A stretch of DNA of 31,150 nucleotides, from positions 1 to 31,150 of the forward strand of contig CALHVH010000052.1 in the NCBI GenBank assembly GCA_938039225.1, written 5' to 3'. This stretch comes from an uncultured Gammaproteobacteria bacterium. Lineage in GTDB: Bacteria > Pseudomonadota > Gammaproteobacteria > Steroidobacterales > JABDMI01. The notes under the pieces are model-generated. The model had not been told where the DNA came from. It searched no databases and saw only the letters and a list, made by a program, of their open reading frames with translations. The first letter of the stretch is position 1; each line of letters opens with the position of its first letter. Both the position numbers and the translations under genes were made by a program. Positions 8,392-16,538 of the stretch are shown here, one piece after another.

Positions 8392-9063
8392 TCAATCATC
8401 GTCATCAGAATAATAAGAATTGTCAGCATAGCGATCATAAGAGGAATCCGTGTCCGAGTACCTATCGGTATGTGACTGATGTTCTTCTTCTACAGGTCGT
8501 ACGTTTACTGCTAGACGAATTTGCTTTCCTGGCTCATAACGAGTACGCGTGTTAAAGGTTTCACCCAGATAGCTATAAGTGACATTGTAACCATCAATTC
8601 GCTCTTCTTGACTACGCGTGTAGCGAGTTGAGCATTCTTGACGCGTTCTTGTCTCATGGCGTTGGTCTTTATGGCGACGTTCTTTGTTGACTTCATTATC
8701 ATGTCCAATGGCAGAACCAATTAACACGCCAGCAACTGTGGCAGCATCACGCCCTTTTCCACCACCAAATTGTCTGCCAATTACGCCACCTAATAATCCA
8801 CCAGCAATGGTTCCACCAGAAGAGTTATGACGGCGATGGCGTCGAGGGTGATATTCCACTTCTTCGCAAACACGCTCTGGACGAGATACCGTTACATATC
8901 GTTTGATTGGCTGGGTATCAATGACATCCGCATAAACATAACGGGTTTGATTACTCGAGTAACGTGAATTTTCCGAATAATCAGAATACTCGGCGGATAA
9001 ACTTGGGATAACTGCCAAGGAAGCAGTCGCTAAACTTATGATTAACTTTTTAGATACTTGCAT
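8392..9063 (-). CDS. Glycine-zipper (2TM) envelope protein
   Basis: This is a 223-residue secreted protein, counting from the ATG at 9063. A GTG four codons upstream is possible, but GGTGA sits five bases before the ATG and supports the shorter start. The signal peptide ends near SLSA. The core is a glycine-zipper 2TM domain (GGTIAGGLLGGVIGRQFGGG, then DAATVAGVLIGSAIGHD), as in SlyB/PcP-like envelope proteins. One Cys precedes it and one follows it (VCEEVEYHP and QECSTRYT), possibly a disulfide that closes the flanks. The C-terminal tail is rich in Tyr, Ser and Asp and ends in four Asp. It lies 45 bases upstream of the PepSY gene. SlyB-type proteins help maintain outer-membrane integrity and in enterobacteria belong to the PhoP regulon. 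A similar role here is inference. Confidence 0.75.
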   Translation of the reverse strand: MQVSKKLIISLATASLAVIPSLSAEYSDYSENSRYSSNQTRYVYADVIDTQPIKRYVTVSRPERVCEEVEYHPRRHRRHNSSGGTIAGGLLGGVIGRQFGGGKGRDAATVAGVLIGSAIGHDNEVNKERRHKDQRHETRTRQECSTRYTRSQEERIDGYNVTYSYLGETFNTRTRYEPGKQIRLAVNVRPVEEEHQSHTDRYSDTDSSYDRYADNSYYSDDDD

Positions 9064-9150
9064 AAAAATCACCAATTTCTTTAATTTGTGCCGCTAGTCT
9101 ACGTTTTATAGACTGAATGGAGTCTGAACCATTGAAAGTATTGATTATTT

Positions 9151-12018
9151 TTATAAGTCAGCTGATATTTCAGAGACCAAATGTTGATTTTTGCCCTGGC
9201 TTTTGGCCTGATAAAGCTTGTCGTCAGCCGCTTTAATTAAAGTTCGCGCATTAATAGGTGCACTTTCAGCAAAATTCACTGAAACAATTCCCATCGAACA
9301 GGTCAAATACTCTCTATGTTTTTGAGACCGATGTTCGATATTCGCCACTTTAGTTGCATCGGATATGCGTTTAGCTAATGCTGAAGCACTGTTCGCATTT
9401 GAAATTGGCAAAACAATTGCAAACTCCTCTCCTCCGTATCGGGCTAAAAAATCACCAGACTTTCGCATTACACTTTTAACAATTCTGGCTATCTCTTGTA
9501 AGGCTTCATCGCCTTTGATATGTCCATAGGTATCGTTATAGTTTTTGAAATTGTCTACATCCAAAAGTATAAGAGACAATTGAAGCTTATGTCGTACTGC
9601 CTGATCAATCATGCTCTCTAAATAATTATCAAATGCCCTACGGTTGCCCACCCCTGTTAAGGAGTCAATATTGGATTGCTTAGAAAGCGCTTGATTTTCC
9701 AATATCAAATCGTTTTTATCTTGTTCAAATTCTAAAATTTTGTCTTTAATAAGAGCACTTATTTTATTTTCGGTATCTTGTAAAGTAAGAATTTGCCAGT
9801 TATTTTTTATGGCTTGAGTAACATTAAAAATTGGGACAATTAGAAATCTTAATAAGGCCCCAAATCGGCTATTGGCACTTACCTGAAAAGAAAAAAGACT
9901 TGAAATTTCACCCCAACCAAACAATGGAGAATATGCTTGAACATCTAAAGAGTATTTACCAATTGGTAATGAATTAAAACGCAGCTTAGTTAGCTTTTGA
10001 ACGATAGACCACTCTTTATTGAACCCAGTTAATCTGTACTTAAATTGTAAATTGCTTTCATCTAAAGTCCATGACGTATCGAAATCAAAACTAAGCGACC
10101 AGTTTCCTTGTTTAACATGCTTAGGATTAAGTAAATATTTTTCAGCATTTTCCCATTCAAAAGCACTTAAATTAATAGTAGGTTTAGTCGTTATATTACG
10201 TAGCTTTTTAGTTTCCAATAAGGTGAAATTAGTTCTTAAGCCACAGAAAAACTCACCTTGTTCACCCATAACTAAGCTATTACTTGAATTGAACTCCCAA
10301 AGTTCACCACCGGGTAAGGATTCAAAATTCCGCTTGAGTAATCCTGTATTGCTATCAAATTGTAGTAACCCAGAGGATGTACCTATCCATATGTTGTCAT
10401 TTTTATCCCATTTAGCACTCCAACCAGCAATCGCGTGATTAGATTCAAAAAGGATTTTATCTTCTGAATCTTTGGGTTTAAGAATGACTTTGTTATTACA
10501 CAATATGACTAAAGAACCACTATCGCTCTCAGAAATGCAATATACATTATCCCTAACTCCAATAAATTGGGACCCTAGTCGTTTTACGCCTTGAGCATTT
10601 ACATACCATGCCCCATTACCGATGGTACTAATATAGAAATTATTGTTAGCACTTGCTTCGAGACCGTAAACATAACCAATGCTTTGGCCAGAAGCATCTG
10701 TGATTTCTTGAATCTCACCGTCAGGTGAAATTCGGGCAAGCCCATTTTGTGTTCCTAGATAAACCTTATAGTCCTCAGTTTCTAACAAACAGCGATTTGG
10801 CGCTTGACACACAGGATGCTCAGGGCCAATTTTAGTTAGCCCTTTACTTTCAGAAAACAAAAACAAGCCTACTTGTGTAGCCAACCATATATGACCAGAA
10901 TTTGATTCATGCACATCCCAGATATGCTCTTTAAACTCAGACACAAATTCAAATGGTTTTACACCCGCTAATTTGCTGTATGTATAAAGACCTGACTTTG
11001 AGGCAAGTAAATACGTATAGCTGTGACTTTTTGATTGTCTAATAGCGAAAATTGATTCAAAATTAGGGTATTCATACTCCACACAAAACTGCCGCATGAA
11101 ACTAATTTTATACACTCCATTTTTATGTGTAGAAACCCAAACATTTCCAACTTCATCCGTTTTAATGTCAGTCACTTGTATAGTTGATAATGCCAATTTC
11201 AAATCAGTATGAGAATAAGATAATTTCTCACCTAGTGAATTGATGACATACAAGCCTTTACTTGTCCCTATCCATAATTCATCAGAATAATTATGGATAC
11301 TCTGCACTTTAGTTTCGGGAATAGCATCTATCAAGCTTGTTACGGTGTAACCTTCACTGTCAACTTTTTGAACACCAAAGCTTCCCCCAATGAGCAAACT
11401 CTCTTGATCGTTAGCATCTAGAGCTATGGTGGCAACTTCATTGTCTATTTCAAGACGAAAGAGCGGTTCATTTAAATGTAAAAGACTATCGAACTTTACG
11501 ACACCAAAAGGTTTGCCACAAACCCATAATTCATTATTTTTTGTCGCGATTAAATGCTTGATAAAACCGTTAAAAACAAGCTCTGTAGAAGTGGCTCTAT
11601 CGCCTTCACCTGGTCTGTAGTGAAATAAACCTTTTGCCGTACCTAGATAAAAACTTCCATCAGGAATTTTAAGTACACATTCTATAAAACCATGCTGCCA
11701 ATGCTTTGGTGCAATTAATTGAACAAATTCTGTTTTTATTGCTAAGCCGTGGTCAAGGCCCGCATCCGTTCCTATATAAAGCTCATCGCTATTATAGGTA
11801 TACACAGTTCTGAGTCCGTGAGTGCCTAAACCGTTCTTTTGTGTATAAGTATTTACTCGTACACCATCATAATGCGATAAACCAGCCGGAGTTGACATCC
11901 AAACGTTTCCATCGCTGGTAATGGCCAAATTATGCACTTGTCCGCTAGGCAAACCATCTTGCCTGTCGATATGTAAATAAGGTAGTTTTTGTTGGGTATG
12001 AAAACTCACAGTAAACAA
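9151..12018 (-). CDS. Beta-propeller/Y_Y_Y sensor diguanylate cyclase (GGDEF)
   Basis: This protein has about 955 residues. Residues about 15-620 hold many reg_prop beta-propeller repeats of the form GNVWMSTPAGLSHYDG or ELWIGTSKGLYVIN. Residues about 640-712 are a Y_Y_Y domain (FKYRLTGFNKEWS), about 745-785 a coiled coil, and about 784-950 a GGDEF domain with DSLTGVGNRRAFD and the active-site GGEEF at 862-866. It should make cyclic di-GMP. The inhibitory I-site is degenerate (KSGD instead of RxxD). The odd points are a TTG start (12018, or GTG at 12009), no signal peptide although the propeller is normally periplasmic, and only a short weak hydrophobic stretch (about 725-742) where a membrane helix is expected. 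The 5' end may be damaged or the protein may be cytosolic. It lies 55 bases after mazG. Confidence 0.85.
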   Translation of the reverse strand: MFTVSFHTQQKLPYLHIDRQDGLPSGQVHNLAITSDGNVWMSTPAGLSHYDGVRVNTYTQKNGLGTHGLRTVYTYNSDELYIGTDAGLDHGLAIKTEFVQLIAPKHWQHGFIECVLKIPDGSFYLGTAKGLFHYRPGEGDRATSTELVFNGFIKHLIATKNNELWVCGKPFGVVKFDSLLHLNEPLFRLEIDNEVATIALDANDQESLLIGGSFGVQKVDSEGYTVTSLIDAIPETKVQSIHNYSDELWIGTSKGLYVINSLGEKLSYSHTDLKLALSTIQVTDIKTDEVGNVWVSTHKNGVYKISFMRQFCVEYEYPNFESIFAIRQSKSHSYTYLLASKSGLYTYSKLAGVKPFEFVSEFKEHIWDVHESNSGHIWLATQVGLFLFSESKGLTKIGPEHPVCQAPNRCLLETEDYKVYLGTQNGLARISPDGEIQEITDASGQSIGYVYGLEASANNNFYISTIGNGAWYVNAQGVKRLGSQFIGVRDNVYCISESDSGSLVILCNNKVILKPKDSEDKILFESNHAIAGWSAKWDKNDNIWIGTSSGLLQFDSNTGLLKRNFESLPGGELWEFNSSNSLVMGEQGEFFCGLRTNFTLLETKKLRNITTKPTINLSAFEWENAEKYLLNPKHVKQGNWSLSFDFDTSWTLDESNLQFKYRLTGFNKEWSIVQKLTKLRFNSLPIGKYSLDVQAYSPLFGWGEISSLFSFQVSANSRFGALLRFLIVPIFNVTQAIKNNWQILTLQDTENKISALIKDKILEFEQDKNDLILENQALSKQSNIDSLTGVGNRRAFDNYLESMIDQAVRHKLQLSLILLDVDNFKNYNDTYGHIKGDEALQEIARIVKSVMRKSGDFLARYGGEEFAIVLPISNANSASALAKRISDATKVANIEHRSQKHREYLTCSMGIVSVNFAESAPINARTLIKAADDKLYQAKSQGKNQHLVSEISADL

Positions 12019-12025
12019 TCTATAA

Positions 12026-12074
12026 AGTATATGTACATATGTTTTCTAAATTTACATAAGTAATGCATGTAAAT
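12026..12074 (-). promoter_or_regulatory. Palindrome cluster upstream of the GGDEF gene
   Basis: In the gap after mazG there are two perfect inverted repeats: the 12-bp palindrome ATATGTACATAT (12029-12040) and an 8-bp repeat ATTTACAT/ATGTAAAT (12050-12057 with 12067-12074). A TATACT hexamer (- strand, 12026-12031) could be a -10 element placing the transcript start almost at the annotated TTG. No U-run follows, so these look like operator or promoter elements more than terminators. No regulator can be named. Confidence 0.4.
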
Positions 12075-12889
12075 CACGTATTTTTTTCCACAAGCTTCGC
12101 CACTTCCCAGAGTGCATCCATCTCTTCAAGATTTGCATCATTAATTGATTTTGATTGCTTAAGCAGTTCTTTTTCAATGAAGTGAAAACGACGTATAAAC
12201 TTTTGGTTGGCAGAACGCAGACTTGCATCAGGATCTATTTTAAGTTTTCTGGCTAAATTTGCCATAACAAACATCAAATCACCAAACTCTTCAGCGATAT
12301 GTTCTTGGTCATTAGACGCTATTGCTTCTTTTAACTCAGTGAGCTCTTCATCGACCTTGTGCATGACTGAGCCTGCATCGCTCCAATCAAAGCCAACCTT
12401 TGCTGCGGTTTTAGTAAGTTTTCTTGCTCTCACCAAACTAGGCAGTTTAGCTGTCACACTGGCTAGAATAGAGTCCTCAGCTTGGAATTCAGTTGAACTT
12501 CTAAGACTCATTTTAAGTGCCCGTTCTTGAGCCTTTAGGGATTCCCAATTCTTTGTTTGAGCTTCAGCACTTTCGATAGTTTCCCCGGAAAAAACATGTG
12601 GATGACGACGCGTCATTTTGTCACAAATGGCATCTACTACATCTTCAAAATTAAACTCGTTGGCTTCTGAAGCCATTTGACTATGAAATACTACCTGTAA
12701 AAGCAAATCACCCAATTCATCCTTAAGATCCAATAAATCATCACGTTCAATCGCATCAGCGACCTCATAGGCTTCTTCAATGGTATAAGGAGCAATGCTT
12801 TTAAAGTTTTGTTCTATATCCCATGGGCAACCGGTTTCAGGGTCGCGCAGCTGTTGCATGATATTGAGTAATTTGTTTATTGCACTCAT
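12074..12889 (-). CDS. mazG: Nucleoside triphosphate pyrophosphohydrolase MazG
   Basis: This 271-residue cytosolic enzyme (about 263 in E. coli) has the tandem MazG fold. The N-terminal domain shows GCPWDIEQNF (20-29), the metal-binding EEAYE (38-42) and KDELGDLLLQVVFHSQ (56-71). The C-terminal domain repeats the pattern with EELTELKEA and EEFGDLMFVMANLARKL. MazG converts NTPs and dNTPs to the monophosphate plus pyrophosphate, clears non-canonical nucleotides, and in E. coli also influences ppGpp levels. It starts three bases after the nudL stop, so the two nucleotide-sanitation genes are almost certainly cotranscribed and translationally coupled. No Shine-Dalgarno is visible outside the nudL coding end. 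All catalytic acidic residues are present. Confidence 0.95.
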   Translation of the reverse strand: MSAINKLLNIMQQLRDPETGCPWDIEQNFKSIAPYTIEEAYEVADAIERDDLLDLKDELGDLLLQVVFHSQMASEANEFNFEDVVDAICDKMTRRHPHVFSGETIESAEAQTKNWESLKAQERALKMSLRSSTEFQAEDSILASVTAKLPSLVRARKLTKTAAKVGFDWSDAGSVMHKVDEELTELKEAIASNDQEHIAEEFGDLMFVMANLARKLKIDPDASLRSANQKFIRRFHFIEKELLKQSKSINDANLEEMDALWEVAKLVEKNT

Positions 12890-12892
12890 TGA

Positions 12893-13513
12893 CTAGAGAT
12901 AAAGCGTTTCATAGAGATGGACTATCATGCCAGCTGTAGCACCCCATATTCGATTCCCTTCAAAATTAATTTCAGCAACTCGAATTTTTTCATCATTAAA
13001 TTCAATAGGAACTAATTCATGATTACGCTTATCCATCAAATAAGAGAGTGGCACACGTATTAAAGAGACGACCTCTTCCGTTTGTAATTTTGGCGTAAAT
13101 TCCCCAAGAACTTCAGCGACTACAATGGTGACTTGAAACGCACTGATAGTTGGGTATTTATGTAAGTACCCCAAAGGCCTAACCTGATTCTGCGGTAAGC
13201 CAATTTCTTCTTCGGCTTCACGAATTGCTGTTTGTAACAAAGTCTCAGTACCTTCCTGTCCTCCACCCGGAAAACTAATTTGTCCCGGATGATTGGTCAT
13301 GTTTCGTGAACGCTCTGTAAACAGCACATAAGGTTCATCCGCTGCAGTCACTATCGGAATCATCACGGATGCTTGGCGTAAACTAGGTAACTCATCAACA
13401 AAATGATTTAAACGCTCACCAAAATCTGGCCACTGTTTGAATGTGACAAAATCAGCAATAGGATCAGGTGAGAGCTTAGACTGAATTAAGGGTATTATTT
13501 CTTTATTATTCAA
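12893..13513 (-). CDS. nudL: Nudix CoA/nucleotide pyrophosphatase (NudL-like)
   Basis: This 206-residue cytosolic hydrolase has a complete Nudix box at 84-106 (G84 x5 E90 x7 REAEEEIGL). The CoA-pyrophosphatase signature sits just upstream: RSRNMTNHPGQISFPGG (68-84) corresponds to the family pattern R-S-x-x-L/M-x-x-H-x-G-Q-x-x-F-P-G-G. NudL-type enzymes split CoA and its derivatives, or related dinucleotides, to phosphopantetheine and 3',5'-ADP. The start appears to be TTG: the codon immediately upstream is TAA and the next in-frame ATG (residue 51) would remove the N-terminal part seen in the family. Only a weak AAGAA precedes it. It pairs with mazG three bases downstream. Confidence 0.88.
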   Translation of the reverse strand: MNNKEIIPLIQSKLSPDPIADFVTFKQWPDFGERLNHFVDELPSLRQASVMIPIVTAADEPYVLFTERSRNMTNHPGQISFPGGGQEGTETLLQTAIREAEEEIGLPQNQVRPLGYLHKYPTISAFQVTIVVAEVLGEFTPKLQTEEVVSLIRVPLSYLMDKRNHELVPIEFNDEKIRVAEINFEGNRIWGATAGMIVHLYETLYL

Positions 13514-13552
13514 TTATTTATTGTTCTTATTTAATGTTATTTAAAATATAAA

Positions 13553-14941
13553 TTAACGCTTTTGTATACCACCTTTTGTAAGCGCATACGGATCTAATAA
13601 ACGCTTAAGTTCATCTTCAGAAAGGTCGGTATTTTCCATGGCCACATCCAATACTGGACGCCCTTCTTTATAAGCTTGCTTAGCAATAGCAGCCCCTAAA
13701 TCGTAACCAATAACGGCATTTAATGCAGTAACCAAAATCGGGTTTCGTGATAAAGCTTGATCCAGTTTATCTTGATTTACCGTAAAAGTGGCAATGGATT
13801 TATCAGCTAATAATACCGCTGCATTGGCAAGTATTTCTATACTCTGCAGTAAGTTATAAGCAATGACTGGCAACATCACATTCAGCTGGAAGTTACCTGC
13901 CTGACCCGCAACCGTAATGGTTGAATCATTACCAATCACTTGAGCCGAAACCATACAAACGGCTTCAGGTATTACCGGATTAACCTTACCGGGCATAATA
14001 GAACTCCCTGGCTGTAATGCTTGAAGCGCTATTTCACCTAAGCCCGCTAATGGGCCAGAATTCATCCAACGTAAATCATTGGCAATTTTCATAAAACTAA
14101 CCGCGATGACTTTCAATTGTCCAGACAACTCAACGGCTGCATCTTGTGTGCCTATGCTTTCAAAATAGTTATCGTTAGCCTCAAAAGGGATATCCGTTTC
14201 TTTTGCCAGAGCATCCGCAAAAGTTTTGCCAAAATCAGGGTGAGCATTGATGCCCGTTCCAACCGCTGTGCCACCTTGGGCAAGTTTATGGATGCGAGGA
14301 AGGCTTGCTTGAAGGCGATTTATACTGGAATCTATTTGTGCAGCCCAACCATCCAGCTCTTGCCCAATAGTAACCGGCATGGCATCCATCAAATGAGTGC
14401 GCCCAGTTTTGGTAACTTGAGCCATATCATCGGCTTTGGCTTTCATTACTCTGTATAAATGTCCTAATGCCGGAATTAATTTCTCATGTGTTGCTAAGGC
14501 AGCACTGACATGAATACAAGTTGGAATTACATCATTACTACTCTGCCCCATATTCACATGATCATTCGGATGCACATCAATACTAGCTTGTTCGGTAGCT
14601 ACGTGTGAAATGACCTCGTTAGTGTTCATATTTGAACTAGTGCCAGACCCCGTTTGAAAAATATCGATTGGGAAGTGAGCATCAAAATCACCCTTTGATA
14701 CTTGTTTGGCAACGCTTTGAATGGCAGAAGCTCGCTTATCATCCAACAAGCCTAAATTTTTATTGGCTTCAGCTGCCCCCCATTTAACCAAGCCCAAAGC
14801 GCGAATAAAGCTGCGTGGTACAGTTAAACCACTAATTGGAAAATTTTCGACAGCGCGTTGAGTTTGCGCTCCCCATAAAGCACTCTCAGGTACTTTAAGT
14901 TCACCCATGCTGTCTTTTTCAATTCTAAATTTGCTGCTCAT
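13553..14941 (-). CDS. fumC: Class II fumarate hydratase
   Basis: This 462-residue cytosolic enzyme is of typical FumC length. The N-terminal SSKFRIEKDSMGELKVP and WGAQTQRA, the TGSGTSSNMNTNEV motif, the TGRTHLMDAMPVTIGQE active-site region and the superfamily signature GSSIMPGKVNPV (about 310-322) are all intact. It interconverts fumarate and malate in the TCA cycle using an oxygen-stable, iron-free active site. A good Shine-Dalgarno (GGAG six bases before ATG) supports the start. It is divergent from purB with 111 bases between the start codons. No terminator is obvious after the stop, and nudL follows 39 bases later, so read-through into nudL-mazG is possible. Confidence 0.97.
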   Translation of the reverse strand: MSSKFRIEKDSMGELKVPESALWGAQTQRAVENFPISGLTVPRSFIRALGLVKWGAAEANKNLGLLDDKRASAIQSVAKQVSKGDFDAHFPIDIFQTGSGTSSNMNTNEVISHVATEQASIDVHPNDHVNMGQSSNDVIPTCIHVSAALATHEKLIPALGHLYRVMKAKADDMAQVTKTGRTHLMDAMPVTIGQELDGWAAQIDSSINRLQASLPRIHKLAQGGTAVGTGINAHPDFGKTFADALAKETDIPFEANDNYFESIGTQDAAVELSGQLKVIAVSFMKIANDLRWMNSGPLAGLGEIALQALQPGSSIMPGKVNPVIPEAVCMVSAQVIGNDSTITVAGQAGNFQLNVMLPVIAYNLLQSIEILANAAVLLADKSIATFTVNQDKLDQALSRNPILVTALNAVIGYDLGAAIAKQAYKEGRPVLDVAMENTDLSEDELKRLLDPYALTKGGIQKR

Positions 14942-15052
14942 TACTGCTCCGATCCGGTGTTCAAGTTTAAGCGTGTTACTTATCTAAAAAGTAAGTCTGA
15001 AGATAAGTTAAAATACGCGATTAATAAACTTAACATTGTACTTGGACAGCGT
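14942..15052. promoter_or_regulatory. Divergent fumC/purB intergenic promoter region
   Basis: These 111 bases separate two divergent housekeeping genes, so both promoters should be here. The region is AT-rich, with a possible + strand -10 (TAAAAT near 15009). I found no confident -35 partner and no PurR-type operator. Confidence 0.4.
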
Positions 15053-16432
15053 ATGAAACTCACCTCAAATCTTAGCCCGATTACCGCTATTTCGCCTATT
15101 GATGGTCGCTATGGCAATAAAGTGTCGGATTTACGTTCAACTTTTAGTGAATTTGGACTCATTCGTTATCGCGTTCAAGTTGAAGTTCGCTGGTTACAGT
15201 ATCTTTCTAAACTAGAAGGATTAGACGAAGTTAAGCACTTTGGCGCCGATGCCAATGCATTGCTGGATAGTTTGGTTGAAGATTTCAAGTTAGAACAAGC
15301 GGAAAGAGTTAAAGAAATTGAAGCCACTACCAATCACGATGTAAAAGCGGTTGAGTATCTAATCAAGGAAACTATGGCGACTAATGTTGAATTGAAAGCG
15401 GCTAGCGAATTCACCCACTTTGCCTGTACCTCTGAAGATATAAACAATCTTTCCTATGCCTTAATGTGCAGAGATGCCAGAGACCATCAACTGGTTCCCT
15501 ATATGCAATCTGTGATTAAGAAGTTCAGAGAACTTTCTCATGAGTTTGCAGAACTCCCTATGCTCTCACGCACCCATGGACAAACCGCTTCACCTACCAC
15601 CTTGGGTAAAGAGTTTGCCAATATTACACATCGCCTAGAGAAACAATTACGTCAGTTTCAACAAGTAGAGATATTAGGCAAATTCAATGGCGCAGTTGGC
15701 AACTACAATGCACATAAAATTGCTTACCCTGAACTTGATTGGGCTGCAATTTCACAAGACTTTGTGACCAGTTTAGGAATAGACTTTAATCCTTATACCA
15801 TTCAAATTGAACCACATGACTGGATTGCGGAGTACTGTCACTCTTTGGTTCGCTTCAATGTAATCCTAATAGATGCTTGCAGAGATATTTGGGGTTATAT
15901 CTCTCAAGCGTACTTTAAGCAACGCTTGGTTGCTGGTGAAGTCGGTTCTTCCACCATGCCACATAAAGTCAATCCTATTGATTTTGAAAATGCTGAAGGT
16001 AATTTAGGAATTGCCAACGCTTTACTTAATCATTTTGCTGAGAAACTGCCTATTTCCAGATGGCAACGCGATTTAACTGATTCAACCGTATTACGTAATC
16101 TCGGAGTTGCAGCAGGTCATAGTTTACTTGCATGGACATCTGCCTTGAAAGGGTTAAACAAGCTAGAAGTTAATCCAATACGTCTTGCAGCTGACCTTGA
16201 TGCCAACTGGGAAGTTCTTGGTGAGGCCATACAAACCGTAATGCGTCGTTACGCTTGTGAAAACCCTTATGAACAATTAAAGGCTTTAACACGTGGGCAA
16301 GGAATTAGTCAATCGAGCCTAAAAGAGTTTATTACTGGTTTAGATATTCCGGATTCTGAGAAAACACGTTTAATGGAATTAACTCCTGCATCATATATTG
16401 GTGATGCGATTAAGCTTGCTAAGGGAATTTAA
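15053..16432 (+). CDS. purB: Adenylosuccinate lyase
   Basis: This is a 459-residue cytosolic enzyme. The open frame extends upstream to 14957, but the family N-terminus (MKLTSNLSPITAISPIDGRYG, close to the E. coli sequence beginning MELSSLTAVSPVDGRYG) fixes the start at 15053, and GGA lies upstream. Family motifs are present: SRTHGQTASPTTLGKE carries the catalytic His, and the superfamily signature SSTMPHKVNPIDFENAEGN lies near residues 297-315. PurB cleaves SAICAR to AICAR and adenylosuccinate to AMP, releasing fumarate in both steps of purine synthesis. It belongs to the same superfamily as the divergent FumC. A GNAT gene follows after 106 bases, separated by a palindromic repeat. Confidence 0.97.
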   Translation: MKLTSNLSPITAISPIDGRYGNKVSDLRSTFSEFGLIRYRVQVEVRWLQYLSKLEGLDEVKHFGADANALLDSLVEDFKLEQAERVKEIEATTNHDVKAVEYLIKETMATNVELKAASEFTHFACTSEDINNLSYALMCRDARDHQLVPYMQSVIKKFRELSHEFAELPMLSRTHGQTASPTTLGKEFANITHRLEKQLRQFQQVEILGKFNGAVGNYNAHKIAYPELDWAAISQDFVTSLGIDFNPYTIQIEPHDWIAEYCHSLVRFNVILIDACRDIWGYISQAYFKQRLVAGEVGSSTMPHKVNPIDFENAEGNLGIANALLNHFAEKLPISRWQRDLTDSTVLRNLGVAAGHSLLAWTSALKGLNKLEVNPIRLAADLDANWEVLGEAIQTVMRRYACENPYEQLKALTRGQGISQSSLKEFITGLDIPDSEKTRLMELTPASYIGDAIKLAKGI

Positions 16433-16443
16433 GGTATTTAAGC

Positions 16444-16523
16444 ATGGATCCCTGCCTTCACAGGGAAGACATTGTATTTTTAAATATTTTTGGTTCGTCT
16501 TTCCTGCGTAGGCAGGAATCCAT
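16444..16523. repeat. Nested palindromic intergenic repeat (REP/MITE-like)
   Basis: Two 27-base arms (16444-16470 and 16497-16523) form an imperfect inverted repeat from ATGGATCCCTGCC to GGCAGGAATCCAT, with a 26-base AT-rich centre. Each arm is itself palindromic (CCCTG..CAGGG, CCTGC..GCAGG). Such GGATTCCTGCCTNNGCAGGAA arms are typical of dispersed short repeats in beta- and gammaproteobacteria. The GC content of the arms stands out from the AT-rich surroundings. The right arm ends 15 bases before the GNAT start codon. A folded transcript would form a long hairpin between purB and the GNAT gene. Confidence 0.8.
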
Positions 16524-16538
16524 AAAAAACAAACAACT

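Noticed and set aside
14957..15052. N-terminal extension of purB by 32 codons
   Set aside because: The family N-terminus begins at the ATG at 15053. The extension is basic and poorly conserved in character and would occupy the divergent promoter region.
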